This document shows positions 56,495 through 64,000 of a stretch of 64,000 nt of DNA, piece by piece. The notes under the pieces are model-generated. The model saw only the letters and a program-made list of their open reading frames with translations, did no database searches and was not told where the DNA came from. The DNA comes from Streptomyces sp. R302 (GTDB taxonomy: Bacteria > Actinomycetota > Actinomycetes > Streptomycetales > Streptomycetaceae). Location of the stretch: NCBI RefSeq assembly GCF_012927245.1, contig NZ_JABBGE010000002.1:620001-684000 (forward strand), written 5' to 3'. Both the position numbers and the translations under genes were made by a program. The first letter of the stretch is position 1; every line of letters begins with the position of its first letter.

Positions 56495-57754
56495 TCAGCG
56501 GCCTCCGCGGCGGCGCAGGCCGAGGGAGCCGCGGTCGCCGGCGCGGGCGAGCTGCTTGCCGGGGGCGGGCGGGCCGGCCGGGGGGCCGGTGAGGCCCAGT
56601 TCGGCGGCGAGGGTCCACAGGGCCTGCTTGACGGTGGAGCGGGCGTCGAGTTCGTGGAGGCGGCCGGCGTCGACGACGGCCTGGAGTTCCTTGTAGGCGG
56701 CGGGGACGGTGACGCCGGCGATGCGGGTGCCGGTGATCTTCTGCACCAGGGGTGGCTGGATCTCGCTGGTGCGGGAGTGGCGGTTGACGACGGAGACGGT
56801 GGACTCGGCCTTGCGGACCTGGAGCCGTTCCCACATCCGTACGGTCCGTTTGGCGGCGCGGACGGCGATGACGTCGGGGGTGGTGACGAGGAGCGCGGTG
56901 TCGGCCGTCTCGACGGCGGCGGCGTTGGCGCTGTCGAGGCGGGAGCCGCAGTCGACGACGACGACGTCGTGGCGGCCGCGGAGGGCGCTGACGATCTGGC
57001 GGGCGGCGCGGTCGGTGACCTCCTCGCCGCGTTCGCCCTCGGCGGGGGCGAGGAGGAGGGAGAGGCCGGTCTCGTGGACGTAGACGGCGTCCTGGAGGAC
57101 CCGGGGCGAGATGTCGCTGATCGCGGCGAGGTCGGCGGCGGAACGGCGGAACTGGACGTCGAGGTAGGAGGCGAGGTCGCCGCTCTGGAGGTCGAGGTCG
57201 ACGAGGGCGACGGTGCGGCCGGCGGCGCGGGCGGCGAGGGCGAGCTGGACGGCGGTGAGGGTGGTGCCGACGCCGCCCTTCGCGCCGCTGACGGTCACCA
57301 CGGTGCCGCCGGGGCCGGCGGAGAGTTCGGCGGCGCCGCCGCCGAGGTGGCGGCGGAAGCCGGCGGACCACTGGGCGGCGGCCTGGACGCGGCCGGCCAG
57401 CTCCTCGTAGCCGAGCGGGAGGGAGACGAGGCCGCGGGCGCCGGAGTCCATGGCGGCGGAGAGCAGGCCCGGTCCTGAGTCGGCGGTGATGAGGACGACA
57501 CCGACGGCGGGGAAGCGGAGGGCGACCTCGCGGACGAGGTCGAGCGCGGGGACGGGGCCGATCCGTTCGTGGACGAGGACGACCTCGGGGAGCGCGTCGA
57601 GGGATTCGGCGGCGAGCCGGGCGAGGGCGTCGACGAGCTGGGTGGAGTCGGGGACGGGCGGGGCGGGCTCGGCGTCGGGGAGCTGGCCGAGGAGGGTGGC
57701 GACGGCCCGGGCGGCGTCGGGGTCACCGACGGCCGGCAGGATCCTGGTGGGCAT
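56495..57754 (-). CDS. cpaE: CpaE/TadZ-like ParA ATPase
   Basis: 419 aa. A receiver-like N-terminal domain (about 1-130) is followed by a MinD/ParA domain with deviant Walker A SGAKGGVGTT, VALVDLDLQSGD, and DVVVVDCGS. The C-terminus is Gly/Arg-rich. It positions the pilus machinery. It starts 9 bp after the cpaB stop. Confidence 0.92.
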   Translation of the reverse strand: MPTRILPAVGDPDAARAVATLLGQLPDAEPAPPVPDSTQLVDALARLAAESLDALPEVVLVHERIGPVPALDLVREVALRFPAVGVVLITADSGPGLLSAAMDSGARGLVSLPLGYEELAGRVQAAAQWSAGFRRHLGGGAAELSAGPGGTVVTVSGAKGGVGTTLTAVQLALAARAAGRTVALVDLDLQSGDLASYLDVQFRRSAADLAAISDISPRVLQDAVYVHETGLSLLLAPAEGERGEEVTDRAARQIVSALRGRHDVVVVDCGSRLDSANAAAVETADTALLVTTPDVIAVRAAKRTVRMWERLQVRKAESTVSVVNRHSRTSEIQPPLVQKITGTRIAGVTVPAAYKELQAVVDAGRLHELDARSTVKQALWTLAAELGLTGPPAGPPAPGKQLARAGDRGSLGLRRRGGR

Positions 57755-57763
57755 GGCCGGGCC

Positions 57764-58477
57764 TCACTTGTCCTTGTCGAGCGTGTAGGTGCGGTCGCCG
57801 GGGGCGGGCGCGGCGGGGGCGCCGTCGGCCGAGGGGGCGACGAGGGCGAGGCGTACGTGCTTCGCGAAGGACTCGGCGTAGGCGACGCGCTGGGTGTCCC
57901 GGGCGGAGAGGGCGAAGGTGATCGGGACGGCCTCGGTGTCGCGGTTGACGCGGCTGCTCTTCGCGTCGATGGAGGTCAGCTTGCCGACGTCGATGACGCG
58001 GGCGGCGGCGACGAGGAGGCGGGACTGGTCGGGCTCGTCCTTCTTGTCGCCGGCGAAGGTGGCGTAGATGTTGACGGTGGCACCGGCGTTGATCTTTCCG
58101 GCGACGCCGGTGGCGGCGTCGATCATGATGGCGATCTCCTGCTCGCCGGGCTTGAGCGCGGGGCGGGCGACGATCATGTCCTTCTGGAGGAGCGAACCGG
58201 CCTTGAGGGCGGTGACGGCGATCTTCCCGTCGATCTGGGCGAGGTCGGTGACGGCGGTGTCGGAGAGCCACTTCTCCGGCATGGAGATCTTCTCGAAGTC
58301 GCTCGCCTTCAGGCGGACGTAGGGCTTGATGTCGCCCTTGACCCGGTAGGCCGTGGTCTCCGGTCCGACCTTGGCGTTGACGTCGCTGATGACGGCGAGG
58401 ACGCCGGCGAAGGCGCCGAGGGCGCAGAGGACGGAGAGCAGCAGCAGGATGACGCCGCGGCGCTGGCGGGAGTTCAT
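57764..58477 (-). CDS. cpaB: CpaB/RcpC SAF-domain protein
   Basis: 237 aa. N-terminal membrane helix (RRGVILLLLSVLCALGAFAGVLAVI), SAF domain (VRLKASDFEKISMPEKWLSD) and a beta-rich RcpC part (IAIMIDAATGVAGKINAGATVNIYATF). It is a pilus channel component. The ATG overlaps the TGA of a 21-codon mini-ORF (ATGA), with GAGGA 6 nt upstream. Confidence 0.9.
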   Translation of the reverse strand: MNSRQRRGVILLLLSVLCALGAFAGVLAVISDVNAKVGPETTAYRVKGDIKPYVRLKASDFEKISMPEKWLSDTAVTDLAQIDGKIAVTALKAGSLLQKDMIVARPALKPGEQEIAIMIDAATGVAGKINAGATVNIYATFAGDKKDEPDQSRLLVAAARVIDVGKLTSIDAKSSRVNRDTEAVPITFALSARDTQRVAYAESFAKHVRLALVAPSADGAPAAPAPGDRTYTLDKDK

Positions 58478-58539
58478 CGGGTTTCCTCGTTCATCGGGTC
58501 GCCGTTCATGGGGTCGCCGTTCATCAGGTCGCCGTTCAT
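58474..58539 (-). CDS. 21-residue mini-ORF made of 15-bp repeats, coupling two tad-locus genes
   Basis: ATG 58539 overlaps the TGA of the upstream zinc-ribbon gene and its own TGA (58474-58476) overlaps the cpaB ATG, both as ATGA. The peptide is MNGD(L/P) three times, then MNEETR. Four in-frame ATGs lie 15 bp apart (58539, 58524, 58509, 58494). It looks like a ribosome relay or a repeat expansion that preserved coupling. Confidence 0.55.
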   Translation of the reverse strand: MNGDLMNGDPMNGDPMNEETR

Positions 58540-59396
58540 CGGGTCACCGGGCCCGCCTGGGCGGGGGCGGTGGGGCCGGCCAGGGGGGCCGCGCAGAAGC
58601 CGCAGCGGTCGCCGATGAGCTCCATGCCGCACCAGTGGCAGGTCTCGCGGCGTACCGAGGCGACGAGTCGGTGGAGGACGGGCAGGTCGGGGAGGTAGGC
58701 GGCGAACTCGGTGAGTTTGGGGGTGCCCCACCAGGCGGGTGAGGAGGCGGGGAGGGCGGTCTCCTCGACGGGGCCTGCGACGGCCCAGCGGGGGGCGAGG
58801 GCGGTGGCGGGCCATTCGGTGGCGAGCTGGCCGCGGGCGACGAGGAGCCGGGTGGCGAACTCGGGTCCGGTGAAGCCGGATTCGTCGGCGCCGACGCGGA
58901 CGATCCGGGGGGTGGGTCCGGCGAGGACGGCGAAGTGGGCGCCGGGGAGCCAGCTCTTGAGGTGGGAGCCGAGGGTGACGGGGACGCGGTCGAGGCGGGA
59001 GACGGAGCCGAGGACGGCGCCCGCGTAGATGTAGTGGGCGAGGAGCCGGGCGGCGGAGGCGAGGACTCCGGGGCTGAAGTCGCAGGTGGAGAGCGCGCGG
59101 AGCTGGCGGACGAGGACGGCGGCGCCGAGCGGCGGCAGATCGGTCCTGACCAGCGCGATCCGGTCGCTCTCCAGGAGTCCGCGGACGGTGTGGAGGCGGT
59201 GCGCGACGGCGGGCGGTGCGGAGGCGGGGCAGACGACGAGGACGTGGCCGAACCGGTCGACGAGGCGCCGGAGTTCGGTGACGGAGTCGTCGAGCGTGCG
59301 GGCCGCGGGGTCGGCGAGGACGGCGGCGTTGGGGGTCGCGGGATCGGTGGGCGGCAGCACGAGGTCGGCGCCGGTGACCGCGATCGCTGTCGGCAC
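58536..59396 (-). CDS. Zinc-ribbon protein at the head of the Tad locus
   Basis: 286 aa from GTG 59396; ATG 59426 is an alternative. A Rossmann-like first half (RFGHVLVVCPASAPPAVAHRLHTV) is followed by a domain with RLDRVPVTLGSHLKSWLPGAHFAVLAG and ends with a two-knuckle zinc ribbon (CHWCGMELIGDRCGFCAAPL). It overlaps the mini-ORF. I do not recognise the function; it is associated with pilus genes by position. Confidence 0.65.
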   Translation of the reverse strand: MPTAIAVTGADLVLPPTDPATPNAAVLADPAARTLDDSVTELRRLVDRFGHVLVVCPASAPPAVAHRLHTVRGLLESDRIALVRTDLPPLGAAVLVRQLRALSTCDFSPGVLASAARLLAHYIYAGAVLGSVSRLDRVPVTLGSHLKSWLPGAHFAVLAGPTPRIVRVGADESGFTGPEFATRLLVARGQLATEWPATALAPRWAVAGPVEETALPASSPAWWGTPKLTEFAAYLPDLPVLHRLVASVRRETCHWCGMELIGDRCGFCAAPLAGPTAPAQAGPVTR

Positions 59397-59554
59397 GTCG
59401 GACCCCCCGTCTCCCCGCGTCCCCATCCCCTCGGGGCGCACGTCACGACTGTTCTGCACCTTATCCACGGGGACCGGGGTGGTGAACACACAATCCGCCA
59501 ACTCCCACCCCCCATTCGGGTTGCCGGACGTACGAGTTCCGGTTGCCAGAGGTC

Positions 59555-59582
59555 TTGACAAGGCAATTGGTCTGGACCAACT
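59555..59582 (+). promoter_or_regulatory. Chitinase promoter with DasR-responsive element
   Basis: TTGGTCTGGACCAA (59567-59580) matches the dre core TGGTCTAGACCA in 11 of 12 bases and follows a -35-like TTGACA (59555-59560). A second half site (GGTCTTGAC) lies 17 bp upstream, as in known chitinase direct repeats. 59618-59670 is a CCCGATCC-rich repeat in the leader. The 288-bp gap holds no gene. Confidence 0.7.
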
Positions 59583-59684
59583 TGGTGCGACAGCGGCGGT
59601 GGCCACCTCCCGAGAACCCGATCCCCCGATCCCTCCCCGATCCCCGATCCCCCGATCCCCGATCTCCCCCACCGGAGGACACAC

Positions 59685-61406
59685 GTGGACCGCACCACCA
59701 CCTCCCGGCCCGTCGGCCGCCGCCTGCTCGGCAGCGCGCTCGCGCTCGCCGTCGGGTCCGGCCTCGCCCTGACCGCCGGCGTCGGCACCGCCTTCGCCGC
59801 CGACGTCAACAACGCCAGGAACGCGGGCTTCGAGAACGGCCTCGCCAACTGGTCCTGTTCGGCCGGCAGCGGCACCGCCGTCGCCACCCCGACGCACACC
59901 GGCGCCGGCGCCCTCAAGGCCACCCCCGCCGGTCTCGACAACGCCAAGTGCGTGCAGACCGTGGCGGTGAAGCCCAACTCCACCTACACGCTGAGCGCCT
60001 GGGTCCAGGGCGGCTACGCCTACCTCGGCGCGAGCGGCACCGGGACCGGGACCGGCGCGGTCTCCACCTGGACGCCCGACTCCCCGTCCTGGAAGCAGCT
60101 GACCACCACCTTCACCACCGGCGCGTCGACCACCTCGGTCGAGATCTACACCCACGGGTGGTACGGCACCGCCGCCTACCACGTGGACGACGTGAGCGTC
60201 TTCGGCCCCGACGGCGGCGGCACGCAGGACCCCGACCCGGTCGTCCCCGCCACCCCGGCCGGGCTCGCCGCCGGCACGCCCACCACCAGCGCGGTCCCGC
60301 TGAGCTGGAACGCGGTCTCCGGGGCGACGAGCTACAAGGTCTACAAGGGGGGCGCCCTCGCCGCGACCGTGACGGGCACCGCCACCACGGTCACCGGCCT
60401 CACCGCCGACACCGCGTACTCCTTCCAGGTCGCGGCCGCCAACGCGGCGGGCGAGTCCGCCAAGTCGGCCGCCGTGAGCGCCCGTACGGCCAAGACCGGC
60501 GGGGGCGGCGGCGACAACCCGGCGGTCCCGAAGCACGCGGTCACCGGCTACTGGCAGAACTTCGACAACGGCGCCGCCAAGCAGAAGATCCGCGACGTCC
60601 AGGGCGCCTACGACATCATCGCCGTCTCCTTCGCGGACTCGACGACGACGCCCGGCCAGATCACCTTCAACCTCGACCCGGCCGTCGGCTACGCCTCGAC
60701 CGCCGACTTCAAGGCCGACATCGCGGCCAAGAAGGCGGCCGGCAAGTCGGTGATCATCTCGGTCGGCGGCGAGAAGGGCAACGTCACGATCAACAGTGAC
60801 GCCAGCGCCACCGCCTTCGCGAACAGCGCCTACGCGCTCTTCCAGGAGTACGGCTTCAACGGGATCGACATCGACCTCGAACACGGCATCAACTCCACGT
60901 ACCTGACGAAGGCGCTGCGGCAGCTGTCCGCCCTCGCCGGGCCGAAGATGGTCCTGACGATGGCCCCGCAGACCATCGACATGCAGTCGACGGGCACCGA
61001 GTACTTCAAGACCGCGCTCGCCGTGAAGGACATCCTCACGGTGGTCAACACCCAGTACTACAACAGCGGTTCGATGCTCGGCTGCGACGGCAAGGTGTAC
61101 AGCCAGGGCTCGGTGGACTTCCTCACCGCGCTCGCCTGCATCCAGATCCAGGGCGGTCTCGACCCGTCCCAGGTCGGCCTGGGCGTCCCCGCCTCCCCCC
61201 GGGGCGCGGGCAGCGGCTACGTCGCCCCGTCGGTCGTGAACAGCGCGATCGACTGCCTCACCGAGCTGACCGGCTGCGGCACCTTCAAGCCCGCCCAGGC
61301 CTGGCCGACCCTCCGGGGCGCGATGACCTGGTCCACCAACTGGGACGCGACGGCCGGCAACGCCTGGTCGAACGCGGTCGGCCCGCACGTCCACGGCCTG
61401 CCGTAA
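59685..61406 (+). CDS. Secreted GH18 chitinase with carbohydrate-binding and FnIII domains
   Basis: 573 aa from GTG 59685 (GGAGGA upstream). Order: signal peptide (1-38), CBM-like beta-sandwich (about 40-180), fibronectin III (about 190-275), GH18 catalytic domain (about 288-573) with the DxxDxDxE motif in [12 protein letters not shown] and [10 protein letters not shown]. It hydrolyses chitin outside the cell. The DasR box upstream ties it to N-acetylglucosamine control. Confidence 0.95.
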   Translation: MDRTTTSRPVGRRLLGSALALAVGSGLALTAGVGTAFAADVNNARNAGFENGLANWSCSAGSGTAVATPTHTGAGALKATPAGLDNAKCVQTVAVKPNSTYTLSAWVQGGYAYLGASGTGTGTGAVSTWTPDSPSWKQLTTTFTTGASTTSVEIYTHGWYGTAAYHVDDVSVFGPDGGGTQDPDPVVPATPAGLAAGTPTTSAVPLSWNAVSGATSYKVYKGGALAATVTGTATTVTGLTADTAYSFQVAAANAAGESAKSAAVSARTAKTGGGGGDNPAVPKHAVTGYWQNFDNGAAKQKIRDVQGAYDIIAVSFADSTTTPGQITFNLDPAVGYASTADFKADIAAKKAAGKSVIISVGGEKGNVTINSDASATAFANSAYALFQEYGFNGIDIDLEHGINSTYLTKALRQLSALAGPKMVLTMAPQTIDMQSTGTEYFKTALAVKDILTVVNTQYYNSGSMLGCDGKVYSQGSVDFLTALACIQIQGGLDPSQVGLGVPASPRGAGSGYVAPSVVNSAIDCLTELTGCGTFKPAQAWPTLRGAMTWSTNWDATAGNAWSNAVGPHVHGLP

Positions 61407-61425
61407 CCCTTCCCGACCCCCGTCG

Positions 61426-61453
61426 CGGCGCCGCCGGTCCTCCGGCGGCGCCG
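61426..61453. terminator. Terminator after the chitinase
   Basis: A perfect 12-bp stem (61426-61437 with 61442-61453) and 4-nt loop, 20 bp after the stop. Confidence 0.75.
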
Positions 61454-61627
61454 TGCCGCGTTTCCGGACGGTCCGTCACCTACCGTGGCGCCTACCGTCG
61501 CACCTACCGCGACGACGACCATGGCCGAACTCCCCCTCTTGACCCGTCCATGACACAGCCTCACCCTGTGTCCCGGACACCCGCACCTGTTGTCGCACTC
61601 CCCCACACTCCCCACCCAGGAGACACC

Positions 61628-62971
61628 ATGCGACGTCCCCGAAGCGGCAGAAGGTCCGCCACCCTCGCGGCCCTCGTGGCGCTCGCCCTCGCGGCGCCCC
61701 TCTCCGCCCTCTCCTCACCCGCCGGCGCCGACCCGGCCTCCACCGCACGGACCGACCGGGACGTGATCCGGCAGTACGAGATCACCGGACCCGCCACCCC
61801 CGCCGAGCGCTCCGCCCTCGCTGCCACCGGCGTCTCGATCGACGAGGTCGACGCCCGCTCGGTCGTGGTCAGCGCCGACGCGCGGGAACTCACCCGGCTC
61901 AAGGCCCTCGGCTACGAGCCGGTCGCCCTCCCCGCCCCGCCGGACCGGGGCGAGGCCGGCCGCTCCGCGCTCGGCCCGCTCGACTTCCCCTCCGCCGACG
62001 CGAAGTACCACAACCACGCCGAGATGACGGCGGAGATCGACCAGCGGCTCGCCGCGTACCCGTCGATCATGAGCAAGCGGGTCATCGGCAAGAGCTACCA
62101 GGGCCGCGACATCGTCGCCATCAAGATCAGCGACAACGTGGCCGCGGACGAGAACGAGCCGGAGGTCCTCTTCACCCACCACCAGCACGCCCGCGAGCAC
62201 CTCACCGTCGAGATGGCGCTGTACCTGCTGCGCGAGCTGGGCGCCGGATACGGCTCCGACGCCCGCGTCACGAAGATGGTGGACGAGCGCGAGATCTGGA
62301 TCGTGCCGGACCTCAACCCGGACGGCGGCGAGTACGACATCGCCTCCGGCTCGTACCGCAGCTGGCGCAAGAACCGGCAGCCCAACTCCGGCTCCTCGTA
62401 CGTCGGCACCGACATGAACCGGAACTGGGACTACAAGTGGGGCTGCTGCCGCGGCTCCTCCGGCTCCAAGAGCTCGGAGACGTACCGGGGCACCGCCCCC
62501 GAGTCCGCCCCCGAGGTGAAGGTCGTCGCCGACTTCGTCCGCTCCCGGACCGTCGGCGGTACGCAGCAGATCAAGGCGGCGATCGACTTCCACACGTACA
62601 GCGAACTGGTCCTCTGGCCCTTCGGCTGGACGACCGCCGACACCGCCCCCGGCATGACCCGGGACGACCGGGACGCCTTCGCCGCGGTCGGCAGGAACAT
62701 GGCCGCGAGCAACGGCTACACCCCCGAGCAGTCCAGCGACCTGTACATCACGGACGGCTCGATCGACGACTACCTCTGGGGCGCCCACAGGATCTTCGGG
62801 TACACCTTCGAGATGTACCCGACCTCGTCCTGGAACGGCGGCTTCTACCCGCCCGACGAGGTCATCGAGCGCGAGACGAGCCGCAACCGCGACGCCGTCC
62901 TCCAGCTCCTGGAGAACGCGGACTGCATGTACCGCTCCATCGGCAAGCAGGCCCAGTACTGCACGGCCTGA
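61628..62971 (+). CDS. Secreted M14 zinc carboxypeptidase
   Basis: 447 aa from ATG 61628 with AGGAG 6 nt upstream. Signal peptide to about residue 37, a propeptide-like region, then the M14 domain: zinc ligands in HHQHAREH (His and Glu) and the later HTYSEL, substrate-binding NRNWDY, and the catalytic Glu in YTFEMYP. Extracellular exopeptidase, like Streptomyces carboxypeptidase T. A single gene. Confidence 0.93.
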   Translation: MRRPRSGRRSATLAALVALALAAPLSALSSPAGADPASTARTDRDVIRQYEITGPATPAERSALAATGVSIDEVDARSVVVSADARELTRLKALGYEPVALPAPPDRGEAGRSALGPLDFPSADAKYHNHAEMTAEIDQRLAAYPSIMSKRVIGKSYQGRDIVAIKISDNVAADENEPEVLFTHHQHAREHLTVEMALYLLRELGAGYGSDARVTKMVDEREIWIVPDLNPDGGEYDIASGSYRSWRKNRQPNSGSSYVGTDMNRNWDYKWGCCRGSSGSKSSETYRGTAPESAPEVKVVADFVRSRTVGGTQQIKAAIDFHTYSELVLWPFGWTTADTAPGMTRDDRDAFAAVGRNMAASNGYTPEQSSDLYITDGSIDDYLWGAHRIFGYTFEMYPTSSWNGGFYPPDEVIERETSRNRDAVLQLLENADCMYRSIGKQAQYCTA

Positions 62972-63005
62972 CGGTCTGACGGTCTGACGCCCTGACGGCC
63001 GGTCC

Positions 63006-63485
63006 TCAGGCCGTCTCGTCCTCGTCGAAGTAGGCGTCCAGGACGGCGTCGAGCTCGGCCTCCCAGCCCGCGATGTGCCCCCTGTCCGGCGCGATGATCT
63101 CGATCGGGTACCAGCGCCGGTCAGGGGTGTGCACGGTGACGGTGAACCGCTTCCCGAACCGCCCCTTCCCGCTCTCGACGGCGGCGACCTCGTCCCAGCG
63201 GAACTCGCACGCCTCCTCGTCGTAGCTCAGCCGCACGCCCTCGGCGTCGGCGACGATCCGCCCCCGCCGGTCGGCGGCCTCGAAGACGGGCCCGTCGGCG
63301 GCGGCGACGGCCGCCACGGGCGGCGCGTCCTCCTCGACGGAGTCCACGACCGCGTCCTCAGGCCCGGGCCCGTCCTCGGGCGCGTCGTCGAGGGGCGTCA
63401 CGACCCCCGTGAGGCCGGGGACGAACGCCGGGTCGGCCGAAGCGGCGTGCAGGGGCTGCTGTATGGGTCCGTTGCTCTGCTCCAC
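63006..63485 (-). CDS. Acidic hypothetical protein with PH-like C-terminal domain
   Basis: 159 aa from GTG 63485. The first half is acidic and Pro/Val-rich; the second (DRRGRIVADAEGVRLSYDEEACEFRWDEVAAVESGK and VTVHTPDRRWYPIEIIAP) is beta-rich and resembles a bacterial PH-like domain. Function unknown. Confidence 0.6.
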   Translation of the reverse strand: MEQSNGPIQQPLHAASADPAFVPGLTGVVTPLDDAPEDGPGPEDAVVDSVEEDAPPVAAVAAADGPVFEAADRRGRIVADAEGVRLSYDEEACEFRWDEVAAVESGKGRFGKRFTVTVHTPDRRWYPIEIIAPDRGHIAGWEAELDAVLDAYFDEDETA

Positions 63486-63529
63486 GGCGGCAGTATGGCC
63501 GACGCCCCTGTGAAGGGCCCATACAGGGG

Positions 63530-63940
63530 TCAGCCAAGGACGGCGAGCGCGTCGATCTCGATGAGGAGGCCCTTCGGGAGGCCGACGTAGACGGTGGTGC
63601 GGGCGGCCGGCGGGGCCTTGAGATCCTGCTCCTCGAAGTACTGGTCGTAGATCGCGTTCATCTCGGCGAAGTGGTCCACGTCCGTGAGGTAGACGCGCAT
63701 CATCATCACGTCGTCCCAGCTCGCGCCGCCCTCCTCCAGGATCGCCCTGACGTTGGCGAAGGTCTGGAGGGTCTGCTCGCGCAGGGTCGGTCCGGCCGGC
63801 GTCGGCGGCTGTCCCTCCACGGCCGGGAGGAAGCCGACCTGGCCGGCGACCTGGAGGATGTTCCCCTTCCGCACGCCGTGCGAGAACTTCGCGGGCGGGG
63901 TGGTGTGGGTCGCGGGGGTGATCGCGGTCTTCTCACTCAT
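63530..63940 (-). CDS. RidA-family enamine/imine deaminase
   Basis: 136 aa. GNILQVAGQVGFLP, LREQTLQTFANVRAILEEGGASWDDVMMMRVYLTDVDHFAEMN, and PPAARTTVYVGLPKGLLIEIDALAVL are the RidA/YjgF signature with the conserved Arg. It hydrolyses reactive enamine intermediates. The ATG overlaps the end of the upstream gene. Confidence 0.92.
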   Translation of the reverse strand: MSEKTAITPATHTTPPAKFSHGVRKGNILQVAGQVGFLPAVEGQPPTPAGPTLREQTLQTFANVRAILEEGGASWDDVMMMRVYLTDVDHFAEMNAIYDQYFEEQDLKAPPAARTTVYVGLPKGLLIEIDALAVLG

Positions 63941-64000
63941 CGTCGGTGGCCTCTGCTTCCTTCGTTTCCTTCGGCGGGGTGGTTCCGGAGTAGTCGTGGC
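63933..64000 (-). CDS. C-terminal end of a gene cut by the window edge
   Basis: On the minus strand the sequence reads HDYSGTTPPKETKEAEATDDE then TGA (63933-63935), overlapping the RidA start by 8 nt. The charged tail and overlap suggest an operon with ridA; product not identifiable. Confidence 0.5.
   Translation of the reverse strand, partial: HDYSGTTPPKETKEAEATDDE

Overview
The window looks like a chromosomal segment of a Streptomyces or a close relative. GC is very high, GTG starts and ATGA/GTGA overlaps are common, several genes appear to have leaderless starts, and one gene carries a rare TTA codon. Gene families also fit: a WhiB-like factor, SpoIIE/HATPase signalling, a SAF/Tad pilus locus and a chitinase with a DasR-type box. 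Much of the order (ychF, ppgK, ispH, xseAB, nitroreductase, DUF4245/glpX, wbl, fumB, fumC, PBP, oxyR/ahpCD) is what I remember as Streptomyces core synteny. That recollection was not checked by a search.

Region by region. 68-4196: a three-gene overlapping operon (TIR protein, P-loop-like protein with a degenerate Walker A, membrane protein with an SPFH-like region). The first two proteins share a G/N/Q-rich motif, and this is the best candidate for an undescribed conflict or defence module. 4429-18814: housekeeping genes (ychF, DUF6542, ppgK, ispH, amino-acid permease, xseA/xseB, nitroreductase, DUF4245, glpX, wbl, DUF1707 protein, fumB, HAD phosphatase) with GC-rich tandem repeats between some of them. 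18825-28611: secreted and lipoproteins, SGNH/ricin-type hydrolase, fumC, DUF402, a small leader ORF coupled to a SpoIIE-type phosphatase, and a class A PBP. 28887-32460: PadR/ABC exporter operon. 32550-34729: oxyR with divergent ahpC-ahpD. 34786-46868: membrane protein with AI-2E exporter, transglycosylase-like protein, PhoH, UppS, aldo/keto reductase, prepilin peptidase, DUF192, glycosyltransferase, Cys-rich protein and an AbiEi/DUF559-like protein. 46861-47711: a frame-broken AraC regulator fused to an alpha/beta-hydrolase remnant.

47730-59396: a Tad/Flp-type pilus locus, mostly on the minus strand. Transcribed order is the zinc-ribbon protein, mini-ORF, cpaB, cpaE/tadZ, two TadE-like pseudopilins, cpaF, tadB, tadC, a small ORF, flp, a TadG-like gene, a lipoprotein and an OmpA protein. 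It is split between tadE and cpaF by an oppositely oriented orphan TnpB-like nuclease gene (53546-55525). The prepilin peptidase that would process the pilins lies about 7 kb away at 41967-42713.

59685-64000: GH18 chitinase with a DasR-type box, secreted M14 carboxypeptidase, a small acidic protein, a RidA protein and the C-terminal end of one more gene. I recognised no rRNA, tRNA or CRISPR array.
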